47,158 nt of DNA from Pseudomonadota bacterium. GTDB taxonomy: Bacteria; Pseudomonadota; Gammaproteobacteria; Pseudomonadales; Moraxellaceae. The notes under the pieces are model-generated. The model worked only from the letters and a program-made list of their open reading frames with translations. It searched no databases and was not told where the DNA came from. The position numbers were made by a program, and so were the translations under genes. The stretch's first letter is position 1, and every line of letters starts with the position of its first letter. Positions 37,082 to 46,054 of this stretch are shown one piece after another. Where the stretch lies: assembly GCA_021833365.1 (NCBI GenBank), contig JAKBFV010000011.1:1-47158 (forward strand). The letters are read 5' to 3'.

Positions 37082-38464
37082 TCAGGACGAGTACCAGTGA
37101 AGACGCTCGCGCAACAGCACGACATCGCCGACGATCGCCAGGGTCGGAGCGGTCAATCCCGGCTGCTGGAGGATGTGCTCGACAGTATCCAGGGTTCCTG
37201 TGACAACCGTTTGACCGCGTTGTGTCCCGCGCGCGATGAGGGCGACCGGCATGGAGGGACGCATGCCATGCGCCAGCAACTGGGCAGCGATCAGCGGCAG
37301 ACTGACCAGGGCCATGTACAGCACCAGGGTCTGACCTTCCTGCACCAGCTCCGCCCAGGGCAAATCGACTCGTCCATCGCGCAAAAAACCGGCGACAAAA
37401 CGCACGGACTGGGCATGATCGCGGTGAGTCAGGGGGATGCCGGCGTAAGCGGCACAGCCGCTCGCCGCGGTGATACCGGGCACGACCTGGAAGGGAATGC
37501 CCTGCTCCATGAGATGCTCGATCTCCTCGCCACCGCGACCAAAGATGAAAGGATCCCCACCCTTGAGGCGGCAGACGCGTTGGCCACGGCGGGCGCGCTC
37601 GGCGAGCACCGTATTGATATCCTCCTGCGGCAGGGTATGATTCGAGCGCGCTTTGCCGACGTAGATGCGCTCAGCATCACGGCGGCAAAGATCGAGGATG
37701 CCGGCGCCGACCAGCCTGTCGTAGACGATGACGTCGGCCTGCTGCATCAGGCGCAAGGCCTTGAAAGTCAGAAGATCGGGATCCCCGGGACCGGCGCCGA
37801 CGAGGTAGACCTCACCCGACGCAGGCAGGCTATCAGCGGCGCTGAGCTGCTCTTGTGCATAGAGGCGTGCAGCGTCCTCCTGGCCAGCCCAGACGAGCTC
37901 GGCGAAACGCCCCTGCAGCAGATGCTCCCAGAAGCGACGCCTTTGCGTGATCGGCCTCAGGTGCTCCTTGACCTGCTGACGCAGCTCCCCAGCCAGCACG
38001 GCAAGGCGGCCGTAGGCGGCGGGTATGCTCGATTCGATACGCGCACGCAGCAAGCGCACGAGGACCGGCGACGTGCCGGCCGATGAAATAGCGATGAGCA
38101 GCGGCGAACGATCGATGATCGCCGGAAAGATCACATTCGACGCATCGGGATGATCGACGACATTGACATAGAGACCACGCGCTTGCGCCAATTGCGCGAC
38201 ACGCTGATTGATGACAGCGTCATCGGTGGCCACTACGACGAGGCGCTGATCAGCGATATCACTTTCTTCAAAAGGCCGTCGCAGAAGGCGCCCACCGTAG
38301 GCGTCGATCATCTGCGCCAGTTCCGCCTCGATGGTCGGTGCCACCACACTGACCAGGGCGCCGGCACGCACAAGCAGGCTGGCTTTGCGTAGAGCGATCT
38401 GACCACCACCGACGAGAAGGACGGCCTGATCTTTCAGCCGCACGGCGAGAGGTAAATAGTCCAT
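37082..38464 (-). CDS. cysG: Sirohaem synthase CysG
   Basis: 460 residues (E. coli 457). A trifunctional enzyme making sirohaem from uroporphyrinogen III for sulfite and nitrite reductases. The N-terminal dehydrogenase/ferrochelatase module has VLLVGGGQIALRKASLL and SSAGTSPVLVRLLRARIE (with the regulatory Ser). The C-terminal SAM methyltransferase module has VYLVGAGPGDPDLLTFKALR, ADVIVYDRLV, QEDIN, RLKGGDPFIFGRGGEE and VPGITAASG. It lies 6 bases after the serS stop, in the same transcript. Confidence 0.96.
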   Translation of the reverse strand: MDYLPLAVRLKDQAVLLVGGGQIALRKASLLVRAGALVSVVAPTIEAELAQMIDAYGGRLLRRPFEESDIADQRLVVVATDDAVINQRVAQLAQARGLYVNVVDHPDASNVIFPAIIDRSPLLIAISSAGTSPVLVRLLRARIESSIPAAYGRLAVLAGELRQQVKEHLRPITQRRRFWEHLLQGRFAELVWAGQEDAARLYAQEQLSAADSLPASGEVYLVGAGPGDPDLLTFKALRLMQQADVIVYDRLVGAGILDLCRRDAERIYVGKARSNHTLPQEDINTVLAERARRGQRVCRLKGGDPFIFGRGGEEIEHLMEQGIPFQVVPGITAASGCAAYAGIPLTHRDHAQSVRFVAGFLRDGRVDLPWAELVQEGQTLVLYMALVSLPLIAAQLLAHGMRPSMPVALIARGTQRGQTVVTGTLDTVEHILQQPGLTAPTLAIVGDVVLLRERLHWYSS

Positions 38465-38470
38465 AGCCGC

Positions 38471-39742
38471 TCATCCCAGGTGAGTTTGCCCGCGCATATA
38501 GGTCTGCAGGCACTCAGGAATGGCGATACGGCCGGCCTCATCCTGGTAATTCTCCAAAATAGCGACCAGGGTGCGGCCGACCGCCAGACCGGAGCCATTG
38601 AGCGTATGCAGGAGCTCCGGTTTGCTACCGGGCAAACGCCAGCGCGCTTGCAGACGGCGCGCCTGGAAGTCTTCGAAGTTGGAGCAGGAGGAGATCTCGC
38701 GATAGCGTGACTGGCCCGGCAACCAGACCTCGATGTCATAAGTCTTGGCCGCTGAAAAACCGAGATCGCCACCGCAAAGACTGACGACGCGATAAGGCAG
38801 GTCGAGGCGGCGCAGGACTTCTTCGGCGTGCGCGGTCAATTGTTCAAGAACCGCATAGGACTGCGAGGGGGGCACCATCTGCACCAGTTCCACTTTCTCG
38901 AACTGATGCTGACGGATCAGGCCACGCGTATCCTTGCCATAGGCACCGGCCTCGGAACGAAAACAGGGGGTGTGGCAGACCCACTTCAGGGGTAGCTGCG
39001 CCGCATCGACGATGCTGTCGCGCAAAAGATTGGTCACCGGTACTTCCGCGGTGGGGATCAGGTAATACGGCCGCTCGCCCTGCAGAGCAAAAAGGTCCTC
39101 GGCGAACTTGGGCAACTGACCGGTGCCGCGCAGACTATCGGCATTGACCAGATAAGGGACATAGACTTCGGTATAACCATGCTCCGTGCTATGCAGATCG
39201 AGCATGAACTGGGTCAGGGCACGCTGCAGACGCGCCAAGCCGCCCTTCAGAACAGAAAACCGTGCTCCGGTGATCTTCGCCGCCACCTCGAGATCGAGCA
39301 GTCCCAAAGCCTCGCCGAGATCGACATGATCGCGCGCGCTAAAATCCAGCACCCGCACTTGACCATGACGACGCACCTCGACATTGTCCTCCTCGCCGCG
39401 TCCCTCCGGCACGGAAACGTGTGGCAGGTTAGGCAGCGCCAGCAGGTGCTGTTCAAGCTCGGCCTGGACGTCGGCGAGAGCACCTTCACCGGCCTGCAAG
39501 CGTTCATTGATGGCCTGCGCCTGCTGCATCAGATCGCTGACATCGATGCCCTGGGCGCGTGACTGGCCGATCTTTTTAGCCAGGGCATTGCGTTCCGCCT
39601 GCCATCTTTCACTGTCGGTCTGCAGGCTCTTGCGCCGTGCCTCGAGGTCGGCGAACGCGGCTCGATCCCAGTCGAGGCCACGCAACTGCAAGCGCTGGGC
39701 GACATGCTCAGGGTCATGACGTAACAGCTTCAAATCGAGCAT
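38471..39742 (-). CDS. serS: Seryl-tRNA synthetase
   Basis: 423 residues (E. coli 430). An N-terminal antiparallel coiled-coil arm (about 25-105) grips the long variable arm of tRNA-Ser. The class II core has motif 2 [20 protein letters not shown] and motif 3 [18 protein letters not shown]. The start ATG is preceded by AAGGA. A candidate -10 (TATGAT) lies about 40 bases upstream, next to the terminator of the preceding operon. Confidence 0.96.
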   Translation of the reverse strand: MLDLKLLRHDPEHVAQRLQLRGLDWDRAAFADLEARRKSLQTDSERWQAERNALAKKIGQSRAQGIDVSDLMQQAQAINERLQAGEGALADVQAELEQHLLALPNLPHVSVPEGRGEEDNVEVRRHGQVRVLDFSARDHVDLGEALGLLDLEVAAKITGARFSVLKGGLARLQRALTQFMLDLHSTEHGYTEVYVPYLVNADSLRGTGQLPKFAEDLFALQGERPYYLIPTAEVPVTNLLRDSIVDAAQLPLKWVCHTPCFRSEAGAYGKDTRGLIRQHQFEKVELVQMVPPSQSYAVLEQLTAHAEEVLRRLDLPYRVVSLCGGDLGFSAAKTYDIEVWLPGQSRYREISSCSNFEDFQARRLQARWRLPGSKPELLHTLNGSGLAVGRTLVAILENYQDEAGRIAIPECLQTYMRGQTHLG

Positions 39743-39777
39743 GCTCAGAGTCCTTAGAGGTGCAGATCGAAGCGCCT

Positions 39778-39783
39778 ATCATA
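39778..39783 (-). promoter_or_regulatory. Candidate -10 box for serS-cysG
   Basis: Minus strand TATGAT, 36 bases before the serS start, four bases after the T run of the upstream terminator. No good -35 was seen at 16-18 bases. Confidence 0.35.
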
Positions 39784-39786
39784 CCG

Positions 39787-39806
39787 AAAAACCAGCATGT
39801 GTGCTG
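39787..39806 (-). terminator. Rho-independent terminator of the exported-protein operon
   Basis: On the minus strand a 5-bp stem CAGCA-CACA-TGCTG is followed by G and five T residues. A larger imperfect hairpin (39820-39849, CCGGG ... CCCGG with inner GGAC/GTCC) lies between it and the operon's last stop and may strengthen it. Confidence 0.55.
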
Positions 39807-39874
39807 CGCCGAGGAAGCGCCGGGCGCGGACTGTGAGCGTCCGACCCGGAAGGAGTCAAGCGCCTTGTGCTGAC

Positions 39875-42067
39875 TTAATGCTGCGGCTTGAGCATGATCG
39901 ACGAGTAGATCTGACCGCTCGGGATGGCGATGGTGGCGAGCTGAGCACCACCGAATTTCACGTTGGCGGTCAAGGCCTGGCCGCCGGCGGTCGATCCGAC
40001 CTGGACGGTATCCGCCAGTTGCAAACGCGGAATGCCATCGGGTGCGTCCACCGTATCGGCCGCCGAGATCAGGAAGACCTGACCGTTGATGACATTGATG
40101 TCGCCGGTGATATTGGCCAGCATGAAGCTGGCGCTCGGATTGGATGGCTCGGCGAGCGAGATGTAGTTGGCATTGCCGCCGACGCCGATGGTGCTGCCGC
40201 TCTGTGTCGTATCGGCTAAGGTCATATGCCCTGTATAAGCAAGATAAGGCAGGCCATTTTGCGTGCCTTGCGACAAGGTCAGGTTGAAATTATTGCTCTC
40301 GAGGTTGACGTCGACATACATCATCTTCTCGAAGGTCGAAGACGTCATCGAGTAGACCGGACCGCCGCCGAGGATGCCCTGCACTTCCATACGCATATCC
40401 GGCGATGATAGCTGGATGCCGGCAGTCGTCAGATTGATGGCGAGCTGATGCGCGGCCAGCAGCAGATTGGCCTGCGCCAAACCAAAACCGAGGTTGGTGT
40501 TGGTGTCGACGATCATGAAGTTGGTGTTGTTGAGCAGCGGATAGGCGTTGTTGGCGAAGGACTGCGACATCAGCAGGAAATCCGCCGTCAGGCCATTGCC
40601 GGTACCCGCTGCATTGCCCGGGTAGAGATAAAGGTTGCCATCAACCTGGCCCAAGGTATACATCAGGCCCCAGTTGAAACTGCGCGTCGAATTGGCGAGA
40701 TAGTCGTACAGAGTCACCGTCGTCGAATAGGCCTGCAAGGACATGTCGCGGATGGACAGACCGAGCGCCGTGCTCGTCGGCTCGAGATCGAGATAGGCGC
40801 CCGATGAACCACCGCCGTTCACCCAGGTCGTGGTCGATGCCGTACAACCGGCGGCCACACCATAAGACTGCGCGCCCCAGCACAGACCACCTGATCCCTG
40901 CGCGGCATTGACGACATCGAGGGTCAGGTTGGGGACGTTCAGGCCCCAGGTCGCCCCGGTCAAGTTGTTCCAGCCGCCAAAATCGAGGACCGCCTGGCCG
41001 CTACCCTCACCGATCACCCAGTTAAAATTGGGGTCATAGTTGGCGTGGAAGTCGATGTTCAGACCCTGACTGCGTCCCGACGGATTGAGGGGATTGTAAG
41101 CACCGGTATCCGACCACATGCCGCCGCTGGAAAGCAGCAGCTCGGCATTGTCGAAGCTACCCGTCCAGCCGAAGGTGCCGAGGTTCTCGATGACGTCGGA
41201 ACCCGATGTCGCGGTGGTGAAGCCGGTGCCGCTCGGCGATGGTCGATAAGCCAGCACATAGGTCATGTTGAAATCGAGCTTCGGCGTACCGAGGTAGAGG
41301 CCAGTCGAGCCACTGGCGAAGCCGCCAGCGGCCAGTCCAGCCGCCGTGCCACCACAGCTCGTGGTCGTACCACAGGCACCGAAAACACCGCCGACCTGTG
41401 GATTGAAGCCGGTCGCCATATAGAGCTTGTCGATGATCATCTCGGGGGAGCCGACGCCACCCTGGCGATAGTAGATCTGACCATAGCTGCCAGGAGCGGT
41501 GCTGCCCATGCCGATCTGTGGTGAACCCAAGGTCAGATAGAGCTGGGTGGACGGGCTCATCTTTGAGCCATTGAGCAGACCACCGACATTGGTAAAATTG
41601 AGGCTACCGCTGCTATCCATGGCGACGCTGCCATAGCCATAGGTCGAAGCCGTACCGGAAGCATTGAGCAGCACCACCGTCGGCACCAGCACGCGCGTCT
41701 GTGTCCATGAGGAATTGATCGCCAGGGCGGGCGTCGACCCATTGCTGCCGACATCGAAATTGGTGGTGACGGAGAAAGGACCGCTGAGCGAGCTACCCGA
41801 AGCGCCGATGCCGACGCCCTGCCCACCGATACCATTGAACTGCAGACCCTGCACCTCGAGGGTCGCCGAGTTCGAGTTGCCGGCGTCAGGATTCCATTGC
41901 AGGACACTGCCGCTGCCACCGAGCAAGGTGTTCGATGAAGTCACATAGGTGAGACCACTCTGCCCGGTCGTCGCCGCGAGATCGGTGTCGCTGATCGCCT
42001 GCATGGCAAACACTGGCGACGCCCCCAGCATACCCAGCACACCCCACACGAATCCAGGTCTTGTCAT
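39875..42067 (-). CDS. Large exported Gly/Ser/Asn-rich surface protein, fourth of the operon
   Basis: 730 residues. A signal peptide (TRPGFVWGVLGMLGASPVFA) is followed by the motif QAISDTDLAATTGQSGLTYV shared with its three neighbours. The rest is rich in Gly, Ser, Thr, Asn and aromatic residues with alternating patterns expected of beta structure. There is a Cys cluster GACGTTTSCGG and few charges, typical of secreted or outer-surface proteins. The C terminus has no LPxTG or obvious outer-membrane signature. I start at MTRPGFVWGV, 10 bases after the preceding gene's stop; the longer frame has a foreign tail before the signal peptide. Reminiscent of DUF6160/Fil-type proteins of Acinetobacter; function unknown. 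Confidence 0.7.
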   Translation of the reverse strand: MTRPGFVWGVLGMLGASPVFAMQAISDTDLAATTGQSGLTYVTSSNTLLGGSGSVLQWNPDAGNSNSATLEVQGLQFNGIGGQGVGIGASGSSLSGPFSVTTNFDVGSNGSTPALAINSSWTQTRVLVPTVVLLNASGTASTYGYGSVAMDSSGSLNFTNVGGLLNGSKMSPSTQLYLTLGSPQIGMGSTAPGSYGQIYYRQGGVGSPEMIIDKLYMATGFNPQVGGVFGACGTTTSCGGTAAGLAAGGFASGSTGLYLGTPKLDFNMTYVLAYRPSPSGTGFTTATSGSDVIENLGTFGWTGSFDNAELLLSSGGMWSDTGAYNPLNPSGRSQGLNIDFHANYDPNFNWVIGEGSGQAVLDFGGWNNLTGATWGLNVPNLTLDVVNAAQGSGGLCWGAQSYGVAAGCTASTTTWVNGGGSSGAYLDLEPTSTALGLSIRDMSLQAYSTTVTLYDYLANSTRSFNWGLMYTLGQVDGNLYLYPGNAAGTGNGLTADFLLMSQSFANNAYPLLNNTNFMIVDTNTNLGFGLAQANLLLAAHQLAINLTTAGIQLSSPDMRMEVQGILGGGPVYSMTSSTFEKMMYVDVNLESNNFNLTLSQGTQNGLPYLAYTGHMTLADTTQSGSTIGVGGNANYISLAEPSNPSASFMLANITGDINVINGQVFLISAADTVDAPDGIPRLQLADTVQVGSTAGGQALTANVKFGGAQLATIAIPSGQIYSSIMLKPQH

Positions 42068-42077
42068 GATGTGTGCC

Positions 42078-43457
42078 CTAGCAGAATTTATAATTGCCCA
42101 TGCAGTTGGGCACGACATTTTGATGCGAGTCTAACATCATATTGGTCACGGTCAGGGCCAGCTGGGCACTGATTGTCGCGGTCACTGGAACCGGTATGGG
42201 CTGGCTAAAAAGAGCACCTATGGCTTGACCTAAACTGAGACTGATGAGCAAGGGATTGCTTGGGCTATAATAGTTAACGAAAGCTGCCGCCATCTGCGGG
42301 AAGGTCGGGGTAATGTCGATCTGATTCACCGGATTCAGAGTACCGACATTGACGGGATCGGCGAAGGACATCCACCAGCCGCGCTGCGCCACGTCTGCCG
42401 CCGCTGCCCCTGGCCACTGAATAGCCTGATTCTGAAAGGACAGGTAAAAGGGGCTGTTGACCTGGACATTATGAATATAGCCGAGGCCTTCGTTGAAGGT
42501 GATCTTGGTCGTCAATCCCGAGACACTGCCACTGGTTTGATTATACGAAGTGCTGGGCAAAATTCCTGATATATTAGTCAGATTTGTTTTCAGATTATAC
42601 GCTGCACCTCCCGGCCCCCAATTCGACAAATTAACCGGTGGAATACTGGCATAAGCGGTTACCGAAGTCGAAGTTTGACGATTGCCATTGACCGTAGCAC
42701 CAGCAGGGTTGCCACTGCTGTCGAGAACGCTGTAAGGCACTTGCATAGAGGGGATGGCGATGCCTTCAGATTGACTAGGAATCGATGTTGCCAGCGCCGT
42801 TCCAAGCGTAAGATTGCCAAATATAGTGGGGGTCACAACTTTAACGTTGAACTGCAACGGCTGCCCACTGCCATTGTTCGTCGTATCCGTCGCTCCACTC
42901 AAATTGGTGGCTGCCGTCGTCGCCGTACCGGAGATCGGTGTCGTCGCCATATAGCCACTGAAGGTGTTGATCCCGTTGGCCGTCGCGCCATTCTGACCGA
43001 AGCTGAGCAGGCCGCTCATGTTCTGCGCACTGACCCGAAAGCCGGCGAGACTGCGTGTCGTCGGTGTGCTGTTGTTGGCGATGGCCAGTTCGATGTAGGG
43101 GTTGGTCATCACCGCGTCGCAATTGAGGGCACGATTGGCGCAGCCGTTGCCGCTGATGCTCATCTGATCGATGCTGATGTCACAGCCACCAGCGCCATTG
43201 ATGCCGCCGCAGCCGAGGCGTAGTTGGTTGATGTTGGCATTGAGATCGATGCTGCCATCGAAGCCGAGACGATAGAAGGTCAAACCACTGCTGCCCGTCC
43301 CCGTCGTTCCACTGGTGCCGGTGCCAGTGATCTGCGACATCTGGATGAGCGCCTGACCGGTGACGTTGGAGAGGGCGCTGTCATCGAGGCTGGTCATGCT
43401 CCAACCGGTCAGACTCAACACACCGAGCAGCAGAGCGAGGGTCAGCTGTCTGATCAT
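42078..43457 (-). CDS. Exported Asn/Thr/Ser-rich protein, third of the operon
   Basis: About 459 residues. Signal peptide MIRQLTLALLLGVLSLTGWS, then the shared motif TSLDDSALSNVTGQALIQMS. The body is low in charge and rich in Asn, Gly, Ser and Thr, with beta-like alternation. Cysteines occur in pairs (CGGINGAGGC, CANRALNC) and the chain ends in NCMGNYKFC, suggesting disulfides in the periplasm or outside. The start ATG lies 4 bases after the preceding stop; MDSKT 15 bases upstream is an alternative. Base composition dips towards AT between 42.2 and 42.8 kb. Confidence 0.7.
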   Translation of the reverse strand: MIRQLTLALLLGVLSLTGWSMTSLDDSALSNVTGQALIQMSQITGTGTSGTTGTGSSGLTFYRLGFDGSIDLNANINQLRLGCGGINGAGGCDISIDQMSISGNGCANRALNCDAVMTNPYIELAIANNSTPTTRSLAGFRVSAQNMSGLLSFGQNGATANGINTFSGYMATTPISGTATTAATNLSGATDTTNNGSGQPLQFNVKVVTPTIFGNLTLGTALATSIPSQSEGIAIPSMQVPYSVLDSSGNPAGATVNGNRQTSTSVTAYASIPPVNLSNWGPGGAAYNLKTNLTNISGILPSTSYNQTSGSVSGLTTKITFNEGLGYIHNVQVNSPFYLSFQNQAIQWPGAAAADVAQRGWWMSFADPVNVGTLNPVNQIDITPTFPQMAAAFVNYYSPSNPLLISLSLGQAIGALFSQPIPVPVTATISAQLALTVTNMMLDSHQNVVPNCMGNYKFC

Positions 43458-43461
43458 AGTC

Positions 43462-44187
43462 TTAGAATCCATAGACGAAGGCCTTGCCCTGGACGGCGAT
43501 CCCGGCCATAGGTCCGTTGTTATCCGCCATCCTGACGCCGAGAAAGCTATTGGGATTGGCGTCATTGTTGTAACCGGTGGGGCCAAACTCGACGGACATG
43601 CGCCCGATGTCGAGCCCCATCTGCATACTGGTGTAGCCGGAGCTGACCCCCGTGCTGGAGTTATAGGACGTGCTCACCGCCGGATAGGAAAAGACCAGAG
43701 CATTCAAGCTATTCATCGGCGTTGCCGAAATACAACCAACCGGCAGGAGGCAGGAACCCGTGTTACTTGCAAAGCGCGTGGGATCAAAATAGGCCGTATT
43801 GGAAGATGCCGAGCCTAAGGTCGAGCCGTCGAGGAGCAAGGTGAAGATGCGGAAACTGGCGTAAGTATCTTTGAACACCAGCCATTCGCCGCCGTTATAG
43901 GTGTGGTTGGCCGCTTCGATGGCCACGCGACAGGGGTTGCCCGGTGTGGTCGCTGTACCGACGCCGGTACAGCTGTTCAAGGACGCCAGTGGTTTCATGT
44001 CGTTGTTGAGGGTCGCGGTCTTGCTGCTGTCGCCCTGGGCATTGAGATCGAGCTCAATCTGCAGGGCGATGCCGTCGCGACCGACGACCTTGGCCATGCT
44101 GGCGTCGTCGATGGCCACCGGCTGGCTATAGACCGATGGGCTCAAGAGCAGCAAGGCACTGATGAAAACAGAGATCCATGCCTTCAT
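43462..44187 (-). CDS. Exported protein with the shared N-terminal motif, second of the operon
   Basis: 241 residues. Signal peptide KAWISVFISALLLLSPSVYS, then QPVAIDDASMAKVVGRDGIA, the family motif. The remainder has Cys pairs (CTGVG ... NPCRV; GSCLLPVGC) and a C-terminal stretch rich in Asn, Gly and Met (FGPTGYNNDANPNSFLGVRM). The start overlaps the preceding stop by one base (TAATG), so translation is coupled. It is the smallest of the four and might be the minor or assembly member. Confidence 0.72.
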   Translation of the reverse strand: MKAWISVFISALLLLSPSVYSQPVAIDDASMAKVVGRDGIALQIELDLNAQGDSSKTATLNNDMKPLASLNSCTGVGTATTPGNPCRVAIEAANHTYNGGEWLVFKDTYASFRIFTLLLDGSTLGSASSNTAYFDPTRFASNTGSCLLPVGCISATPMNSLNALVFSYPAVSTSYNSSTGVSSGYTSMQMGLDIGRMSVEFGPTGYNNDANPNSFLGVRMADNNGPMAGIAVQGKAFVYGF

Positions 44188-45476
44188 TAGGAGGCCCCCG
44201 CCGTGGTGATTTTCATGTGCTGAATAAGGATGCCATTGATCTGCGAGGTGCCGAGATTGACCACCGACCCCGAGGGCGACTGGAAGAACATGCCGTTGAT
44301 GGTACTGTTACCCGGTTGCTGCGTGTCGAGCGTCCCCAGCGGCGTCCCTGTCGGGTTATTGCCTATATCTATGAAGCCATGGGTCAGAGGATTGGGGTTG
44401 CTCACCGCTCCCGAGGCATTGGTAGCACATGCCGCTCCCGAGGTCAGCGAGCTGCCGCAATAGAAGTTGTTGTAGACGTTGGCGATATTGGGAATCTGCA
44501 TGAGCTCGACGACGAAGTTGCCGTCATGCGCCGGGGCACTCGATACGACGACATTCTGATAGTCGAGAGCGCCGATCGGCAGATACATGTTGACGTTCTC
44601 CAGGAAGAGTCCTTCCTGACTATTGAAGTCGGGGACAGCGTGCAGAGCGTTGGGACTATCGGCGTTCTGGGCGACCGAGAAGCGCAGATTGCCGGACAGC
44701 GCCAGGGACATATTGATGCCGAGGGACTGGTAGTAGCCGGAAGAGGCATCGGCACTATTGGTATCCGTGGTCTGCATCAAACGCAGGACACTGGGAAGGG
44801 CATTGCCAGCAGTATCGGTTGCAGTGAGCGTCCCTTCAAAGATCGTCTGCGCCTGCAAAAAGCAGGTGGTCGTGGTACAGGCATCTGGCGTCGGTCCAGT
44901 GTACGAAGACAGAGGCTGCTGCACACCGCCCTGATTGGCCTGCATCTCGCCCCAGAAGGACAGACGGAAAGGATCCATCTGCGTCGGGCCGAGCAGTTCG
45001 AGAACCGTCGGAGAAACGCTGTTGCCCTGATAGTCGATGCCCGGGTACTGGAAAGCGCGCAGGACGAAGGGATTGTAGACGGAAGCGAAGTCCTTGATCG
45101 TCGCATTCGCCGCACTGCCAAGCGGGCAACCGAGATCGCCCTGCCCTGCTCCTGCGGCTGTCGTTGTACAGGGGCTACCAAACCAGCTCGTGCCGGAAGG
45201 CCCCGCCCCGGTCATGGACAGACCATATAGATAGATATCGGCTCTTTGCCAGCCTTCCGAGGCCGAAGTCGAGGTCGGCTGTGAACCGATCAGCTGGATA
45301 TAGCTGGTCGGCGCCATCTCGAAGGCGAAGTTCTCGAGCCCCATGGCGATACCCTGAGCACCGATGCTGGCCATCTGACTGTCCGACATGTCGGTGAGGG
45401 CTGATGCAAAGGGCTGTGCGCCCAGCAAGGCCAGGGCGAAGATCGCGACTGAAAAGCGCAGGCGTTGGAAGGTCAT
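44187..45476 (-). CDS. Exported protein with the shared N-terminal motif, first of the operon
   Basis: 429 residues. Signal peptide FQRLRFSVAIFALALLGAQP with cleavage near FASA, then LTDMSDSQMASIGAQGIAMG, a looser copy of the shared motif. The mature part is Gly/Ser/Thr/Asn-rich with several Cys pairs (CTTTAAGAGQGDLGC, ACTTTTC, YCGSSLTSGAAC), suggesting a disulfide-bonded secreted beta protein. I start at MTFQRLRF, preceded by AGAGAAG; the longer frame (to 45728) puts 84 unrelated residues before the signal peptide. First gene of the leftward four-gene operon. Confidence 0.72.
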   Translation of the reverse strand: MTFQRLRFSVAIFALALLGAQPFASALTDMSDSQMASIGAQGIAMGLENFAFEMAPTSYIQLIGSQPTSTSASEGWQRADIYLYGLSMTGAGPSGTSWFGSPCTTTAAGAGQGDLGCPLGSAANATIKDFASVYNPFVLRAFQYPGIDYQGNSVSPTVLELLGPTQMDPFRLSFWGEMQANQGGVQQPLSSYTGPTPDACTTTTCFLQAQTIFEGTLTATDTAGNALPSVLRLMQTTDTNSADASSGYYQSLGINMSLALSGNLRFSVAQNADSPNALHAVPDFNSQEGLFLENVNMYLPIGALDYQNVVVSSAPAHDGNFVVELMQIPNIANVYNNFYCGSSLTSGAACATNASGAVSNPNPLTHGFIDIGNNPTGTPLGTLDTQQPGNSTINGMFFQSPSGSVVNLGTSQINGILIQHMKITTAGAS

Positions 45477-46054
45477 CTTCTTCTCTGTGTCCTCTTGCTG
45501 GTCCGGAAGTTCGTCACATGACGAAATGGCCACGGAGGATCCATCCCCACCTGGGCGCCACAACCGGAAGAGGTGACTCATTATTGTTTTTCTCGCCCAC
45601 TCGCCTCTAAGGAAGCCGCGATGCGAGAGTACATCTGTTCGCATTTTAGCCAGAAAGCGGCCCTTTGCGTCGAGTGTTTTTATGTAAGATTTGTAAAGCC
45701 AAGACCTTGCACGTCTTCCGGACGCCATGCAATCAGCATAGTACGCCTAGCCTATCTGTAGATGCATCTGTCACGGATGGCCAGAAAATCCGATGAACGG
45801 GCGTACTCATGACCGCTCTCTCGCCCCTGTCGATACGACCATCATCGGCACACAACCCAGGCGAGTGGTCATGCCAGAGAGGCGATGAGTGAGCCCCCGA
45901 CCTCCGCTTATTCAGCGCTTGATGTGCTCACCGCCGTAAGCCTCGGGCGATCGAGCCGTACTTCCCCTGCTATGCTGAACATCGTGCAGCCCCCCCCTCG
46001 CCCGCCAGCGGAGTGCCGCAAGATGCATGATCAGCAGGTATGGAGTAGGCAGCG
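45477..46054. other. Intergenic region upstream of the exported-protein operon
   Basis: 578 bases between the divergent operon and the transposase gene. It must carry the operon's promoter, but no box is convincing. A small inverted repeat AAGAC-CTTGCAC-GTCTT lies at 45701-45717. The right part, next to the transposase, probably belongs to the truncated insertion element, but no terminal repeat was identified. Confidence 0.4.
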
